8,814 bases of DNA, from NCBI GenBank assembly GCA_021769025.1, contig JAETTS010000088.1, positions 1-8,814 on the forward strand, given 5' to 3'. Below are positions 5,393 to 8,814 of this stretch, in pieces. How positions within the stretch are numbered: position 1 is the stretch's first letter; the number at the start of each line of letters is the position of its first letter. The translations under genes were made by a program, and so were the position numbers. Origin of the DNA: Enterocloster bolteae. Its GTDB lineage: Bacteria > Bacillota_A > Clostridia > Lachnospirales > Lachnospiraceae. Below the pieces are notes generated by a model, which was not told the DNA's origin, did no database searches, and was given only the letters and a program-made list of their open reading frames with translations.

Positions 5393-7383
5393 AAGCGGAT
5401 TTTTTGCCTGTAAACAGAGAGGATATGAGTATCAGAGGATGGAAGCAGTGTGATTTTGTCTATGTTTCAGGAGATGCCTATGTGGATCACCCATCCTTTG
5501 GCCATGCCATCATCACCAGGCTTTTGGAGGCCCACGGATACAAGGTGGGGATCATAGCTCAGCCGGATTGGAAGGACAAGAAAAGCATTCAGGTTTTGGG
5601 GAAGCCAAGGCTAGGGTTTTTGGTGTCCGCAGGGAATATGGACTCTATGGTGAACCATTATTCCGTGTCCAGGAAGCGAAGAAGCCAGGATTCCTATACG
5701 CCGGGGGGCGTCATGGGGAGACGGCCGGATTATGCCACGATTGTGTACGGCAATCTGATTCGCTCGGTGTACAAGGACAGCCCGATTATCATTGGGGGAA
5801 TCGAGGCCAGTTTGCGAAGATTGGCCCATTATGATTACTGGTCTGACAAGCTGAAACGATCCATTCTTCTGGATTCCCAGGCGGATCTGATCTCCTATGG
5901 CATGGGAGAGCGGTCGGTTGTGGAGATTGCAGAGGCGCTGGAGAGCGGGATGGATGTAAAGGATATTACCTTCATTGACGGAACGGTGTATAAGACGAAA
6001 AGCCTGGAGTCTGTCTATGATTATAAACTGCTGCCAGGATTTCCAGATATAAAGAAAGATAAGAAGGAATATGCCAAAAGCTTTTTTATTCAGTACAGCA
6101 ATACTGATCCGTTTGTTGGCAAGCGTCTGGTGGAGCCTTATGAGGAAGGACTTTTTGTGGTACAGAATCCTTCGGCAAAGCCTTTAAGCCAGGAGGAGAT
6201 GGACAGGGTCTATGACCTGCCTTATATGCGTGGTTATCACCCTTCTTATGAGGAAGAAGGCGGTGTTCCGGCTATCAGGGAGGTAAAGTTCAGCCTGATT
6301 AGCAACCGGGGATGCTTTGGGGCATGTAGTTTCTGTGCCCTGACCTTTCACCAGGGAAGGATCATTCAGTCCAGAAGCCACGATTCCCTTGTGAAGGAAG
6401 CCAGCCAACTGACGAGAGAGCCGGATTTTAAAGGGTATATTCATGATGTAGGAGGGCCTACAGCGGATTTCCGTTTTCCCGCCTGCGAAAAGCAGATGAG
6501 GGTGGGGGCGTGCCCTGGCAGACAGTGCCTGTTTCCGGAGCCATGCAAGAATCTGAGGGCGGATCATAAGGATTATATCCTGTTATTGAGAAAGCTTAGG
6601 GAGATTCCTGGGGTGAAGAAAGTATTTATCCGTTCAGGAATCCGGTTTGACTATGTGCTGGCTGATTCCAACAGGGAATTTCTAAGGGAACTGTGCCAGC
6701 ACCATGTAAGCGGACAGCTGAAAGTGGCTCCGGAGCATGTGGCGGATCCTGTGCTTTGGCGGATGGGAAAACCGAAGAATCAGGTGTATCTTCAGTTTGT
6801 GAAGGAATACAACCGGATGAATGAGAAGGTGGGCAAGAAGCAATATCTGGTTCCATATCTGATGTCATCCCATCCTGGTTCCACCATGAAGGAGGCGGTG
6901 GAACTGGCGGAATACTTAAGGGATCTGGGATATATGCCGGAGCAGGTACAGGATTTTTATCCCACGCCGTCTACGATTTCTACCTGTATGTATTACACAG
7001 GATATGACTGCCGGACTATGGAAAAGGTTTATGTGCCTGTAAACCCTCATGAGAAAGCGATGCAGAGAGCGTTAATCCAGTACCGCAATCCCAAGAATTA
7101 TGAACTGGTGGCGGAGGCTTTACGGATTGCCGGAAGGACAGACCTGATCGGATATGACAAGCATTGCCTGATCCGCCCAAAGATAGGGAAGGTTAATGGA
7201 GAGGGGCCGAAAGAGGGGAGCAGAAAGGCTGGCGAGAATGAAAGCGCTGGCAAAAGCGGGAAGTCAAAGGGGGGCACCAGGGATGGGAGTGGCAGCCGGA
7301 GGGAGAGTTTGGGAGTCTCCGGGAAAAAAGCCAAAAAGACCATCCGAAATGTGCACAAGAAGAAGGACAAGAAAGGATGTTAA
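5389..7383 (+). CDS. ygiQ: YgiQ-family radical SAM protein (UPF0313), function unknown
   Basis: This is a 664-residue iron-sulfur radical SAM protein of a conserved family without an established reaction. The N-terminal YgiQ-type domain (about 5-300) shows GDAYVDHPSFG at 28-38 and GGIEASLRR at 136-144. The radical SAM cluster cysteines are C309, C313 and C316, in a CxxxCxxC arrangement (GCFGACSFCALTFHQGR). A second set of cysteines, C366, C375, C380 and C386, matches a pattern conserved in YgiQ and may bind a second metal centre (inference). KVAPEHV at 445-451 and a DUF3362-like C-terminal region at about 520-600 (VQDFYPTPSTISTCMYYTG) follow. From residue 605 a 60-residue tail is rich in Lys, Arg, Gly and Ser. 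The ATG overlaps the TGA of the upstream HAD gene, with GGAG six bases ahead. No transmembrane segment or signal peptide is seen. Its place beside two rRNA modification genes hints at an RNA-related role, but this is only context. Confidence 0.93.
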   Translation: MKADFLPVNREDMSIRGWKQCDFVYVSGDAYVDHPSFGHAIITRLLEAHGYKVGIIAQPDWKDKKSIQVLGKPRLGFLVSAGNMDSMVNHYSVSRKRRSQDSYTPGGVMGRRPDYATIVYGNLIRSVYKDSPIIIGGIEASLRRLAHYDYWSDKLKRSILLDSQADLISYGMGERSVVEIAEALESGMDVKDITFIDGTVYKTKSLESVYDYKLLPGFPDIKKDKKEYAKSFFIQYSNTDPFVGKRLVEPYEEGLFVVQNPSAKPLSQEEMDRVYDLPYMRGYHPSYEEEGGVPAIREVKFSLISNRGCFGACSFCALTFHQGRIIQSRSHDSLVKEASQLTREPDFKGYIHDVGGPTADFRFPACEKQMRVGACPGRQCLFPEPCKNLRADHKDYILLLRKLREIPGVKKVFIRSGIRFDYVLADSNREFLRELCQHHVSGQLKVAPEHVADPVLWRMGKPKNQVYLQFVKEYNRMNEKVGKKQYLVPYLMSSHPGSTMKEAVELAEYLRDLGYMPEQVQDFYPTPSTISTCMYYTGYDCRTMEKVYVPVNPHEKAMQRALIQYRNPKNYELVAEALRIAGRTDLIGYDKHCLIRPKIGKVNGEGPKEGSRKAGENESAGKSGKSKGGTRDGSGSRRESLGVSGKKAKKTIRNVHKKKDKKGC

Positions 7384-7388
7384 AGCCA

Positions 7389-7889
7389 ATGTTCAGAGAA
7401 ATGCGCAGGAATAGCCAGCAGTTACCACAGGAAGAAGTCCTGAAGATTTTGGAAGAAGGAAGCTTTGGGGTTCTGGCATTGTTGGGAGATCAGGGATATC
7501 CTTACGGGGTTCCTGTAAGTTTTGTATATCAGGACGAGAAGATTTATTTTCACAGCGCTGTCACAGGCCACAAGATAGATGCCCTCAGAGGCAATTCGAA
7601 AGCGTCGTTCTGTGTGGTTTCCCAGGATGTGGTTGTTCCGGAAAAATATACCACCATGTTTCGCAGTGTGGTGGCATTTGGGCGGATTCGGGAGATCACG
7701 GATGAAGAAGAAAAACGGCAGGCGCTTACAGTACTGGGGAAGAAATATCATCCTCTTGACACGGAGAGCCACCGCATGGAGGTGGTGGACAGGGCTCTTG
7801 AGAGGGTATGCATGCTGGAATTTCAGATTGAACATCTGACTGGAAAAGAAGGGGGAGAATTGGCAAAAATAAGGAGAGAGGCACCATGA
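7389..7889 (+). CDS. Pyridoxamine 5'-phosphate oxidase-like FMN-binding protein (NimA-like)
   Basis: A split-barrel flavin-binding protein of 166 residues. Conserved features of the Firmicutes group are the MFREMRR start, GSFGVLALLGDQGYPYGVPVSFVY, KIYFHSAVTGHKIDAL (FMN phosphate region), FCVVSQDVVVPEKYTTMFRSVVAFGRIR, and a C-terminal VCMLEFQIEHLTGKE. The barrel spans about residues 15-150. Such proteins are oxidoreductases of mostly unknown substrate; nitroimidazole-reducing NimA proteins belong to the same fold, but resistance must not be concluded from that. I prefer ATG 7389 because relatives begin at this Met. ATG 7377, four codons earlier, overlaps the end of ygiQ and would have the AAGAAAGG sequence directly against it; from 7389 the AAAGGA is 11 bases away. 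The gene begins 5 bp after the ygiQ stop and overlaps the next ATG by four bases. Confidence 0.88.
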   Translation: MFREMRRNSQQLPQEEVLKILEEGSFGVLALLGDQGYPYGVPVSFVYQDEKIYFHSAVTGHKIDALRGNSKASFCVVSQDVVVPEKYTTMFRSVVAFGRIREITDEEEKRQALTVLGKKYHPLDTESHRMEVVDRALERVCMLEFQIEHLTGKEGGELAKIRREAP

Positions 7890-8638
7890 GAATCGGGGTG
7901 ATCACAGGCGCGTCCTCCGGCATGGGACGGGAGGCGGCAATTCAGATTGCAGACCGTTTTAGCGGAATCCAGGAACTTTGGCTGATTGCCAGAAGAGAGG
8001 AACGGCTTAAGGAGCTGGCAGGGCATCTGCCGGTGAAGCTGCGTTTCTTTGGCATGGATATCACCTGTGAAGAGGAGCGGGATACGTTGAGAGAGGCCCT
8101 GGAGACGGAAAAACCGGATGTGAAGATCCTTGTAAATTCCGCCGGCTTTGGAAAAATGGGATCCATTGGGAAGGTGGATGTGAAAGAGGAATGTGGCATG
8201 ATCCGCTTAAACTGCGAGGCGTTGTGCGCCATTACCAGCCTGGTTTTACCCTTTATGGGGAAAAACAGCCGGATTTTGCAGTTTGCATCTGCCGCCGCAT
8301 TTTTGCCTCAGCCTGGCTTTGGGATTTACGCGGCAACCAAGGCTTTTGTGTTAAGCTACAGCAGGGCTTTGGAGGCGGAAGTAAAGGGCAGGAAGATTTA
8401 TGTTACGGCTGTGTGCCCCGGGCCGGTGGATACGGAATTTTTTGAGAGGGCTGGAAGCCTGGAGGAGATTCCATTTTATAAAAAGCTGGTTATGGCACAG
8501 CCCCGCAGAGTGGTGGCGAAAGCCTTGCGGGACAGTGCCAGGGGTAGGTCAGTGTCTGTATACGGAATTGCCATGAAGGGGACCTGGGTGCTTTGCAAGA
8601 TGCTTCCCCATGGCCTGATCTTAAAGCTTATGGGATAA
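7886..8638 (+). CDS. Short-chain dehydrogenase/reductase (SDR), classical type
   Basis: A predicted cytosolic NAD(P)H-dependent oxidoreductase of 250 residues. The Rossmann dinucleotide site TGASSGMG is at 7-14. Arg36 and Arg37 after the second strand (LIARREERL) suggest NADPH preference. The adenine-contacting acid is in GMDIT (Asp58), and NSAG at 84-87 stands for the usual NNAG. Catalytic residues are Asn109 (RLNCEA), Ser135 (FASAAA), Tyr148 and Lys152 in YAATK. The PGPVDTEF motif at 178-185 follows. All catalytic residues are present, so it should be active. The relatives I recall are YdfG/DltE-like dehydrogenases acting on small hydroxy compounds; the substrate is not visible. The ATG at 7886 overlaps the upstream TGA (ATGA), with AAGGAGAG 8-9 bases before it, so translation is coupled. 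It is the last gene of the run, and no clear terminator follows immediately. Confidence 0.9.
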   Translation: MRIGVITGASSGMGREAAIQIADRFSGIQELWLIARREERLKELAGHLPVKLRFFGMDITCEEERDTLREALETEKPDVKILVNSAGFGKMGSIGKVDVKEECGMIRLNCEALCAITSLVLPFMGKNSRILQFASAAAFLPQPGFGIYAATKAFVLSYSRALEAEVKGRKIYVTAVCPGPVDTEFFERAGSLEEIPFYKKLVMAQPRRVVAKALRDSARGRSVSVYGIAMKGTWVLCKMLPHGLILKLMG

Positions 8639-8814
8639 GGCTGGAGGGAATGCCAGGGCAGTGCAATCCGTTACAGCGACAGGCAGAGAGGATGAGCCCA
8701 ATGTCATTTAGATAATATGTAATCTTCCGAGATAACATAGCCTGGGGAGAGACTTATGTTGTGTTCTCCAGGGTACTTGAAGACCATCGGTACTTAGGCG
8801 TTGTCTTTTAACGC
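8639..8814. other. Non-coding 3' segment with crossing inverted repeats and a short direct repeat
   Basis: No ORF of note and no known RNA family was recognised. AACATA (8734-8739) pairs with TATGTT (8755-8760). CCTGGGGAG (8741-8749) pairs with TTCTCCAGG (8764-8772), with two G-U pairs. The second 5' arm sits in the loop of the first helix, so the two are alternatives or could form a pseudoknot. GGTACTT occurs at 8772-8778 and again at 8789-8795. The last bases, GCGTT (8798-8802) and AACGC (8810-8814), form a hairpin that may be a terminator stem cut by the window edge. This could be the operon end, a regulatory leader of the next gene, or a small RNA. Confidence 0.4.

Noticed and set aside
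6184..6567. Antisense ORF of 127 codons opposite the ygiQ radical SAM region
   Set aside because: It covers the best conserved part of ygiQ and is explained as a shadow frame.
7422..7835. Antisense ORF of 137 codons opposite the PNPOx-like gene
   Set aside because: The forward frame has clear family motifs; the reverse frame has no recognisable domain or ribosome binding site.
7389..7889. A nitroimidazole resistance (nim) gene
   Set aside because: Only the general fold and group features are shared. PNPOx-like proteins of this type are common housekeeping proteins in Lachnospiraceae, so a resistance call is unsupported.
8772..8814. Beginning of an rRNA or other known stable RNA at the window end
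   Set aside because: The CCATCGG and GGTACTT pieces recall fragments of 5S rRNA, but the order and flanks do not match, and I could not fit SRP RNA, tmRNA, RNase P RNA, 6S RNA or a known riboswitch core.
1..8814. A phage, transposon, defence island or CRISPR system
   Set aside because: All genes are housekeeping in character, on one strand and compact. No transposase, integrase, nuclease, long terminal repeats or spaced repeats were found.

Overview
The window reads as a chromosomal housekeeping segment from a Gram-positive anaerobe of the Lachnospiraceae (Clostridium cluster XIVa). This placement is an inference. It rests on the style of the proteins (a short stand-alone CarD-like protein, a clostridial-type YgiQ, a Firmicutes-type RsmF), on strong AGGAGG-like ribosome binding sites, on intermediate G+C, and on a purine-rich coding strand shared by every gene. 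All nine genes lie on the + strand. There is no sign of phage, IS element, CRISPR array, tRNA or rRNA.

Layout: (1) 1-635 is the C-terminal third or so of an ATP-type phosphoenolpyruvate carboxykinase (pckA), closed by a perfect-stem terminator at 662-690. (2) 722-1378 is a HAD phosphatase gene with its own strong ribosome binding site. (3) 1379-1788 holds no convincing large gene. It contains a good extended -10 promoter (1531-1560) and a leader of about 220 nt before a CarD/CdnL-like RNA polymerase-binding protein (1789-2298), which is followed by a terminator at 2311-2339. (4) After a second candidate promoter (2346-2374) comes a compact run of six genes, 2434-8638: an RsmF-type 16S rRNA m5C methyltransferase, an RsuA-type 16S rRNA pseudouridine synthase, a second HAD phosphatase, the radical SAM protein YgiQ, a pyridoxamine 5'-phosphate oxidase-like flavoprotein and a short-chain dehydrogenase. 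Start and stop codons overlap at three of the five junctions and gaps are 5 and 14 nt at the others, so this is very probably one operon. (5) 8639-8814 has no gene I can recognise, but it does contain crossing inverted repeats, a short direct repeat and a hairpin cut by the window end.

The first two operon genes both modify the small ribosomal subunit RNA. The other four are predicted metabolic or uncharacterised enzymes, and YgiQ has no established reaction. The operon suggests, but does not prove, a link between ribosome maturation and the radical SAM, flavin and NAD(P)H enzymes. I do not see a clearly new biological system here. The points most worth following are the CarD leader with its possible 8-codon upstream ORF, the YgiQ-containing operon, and the structured 3' end.
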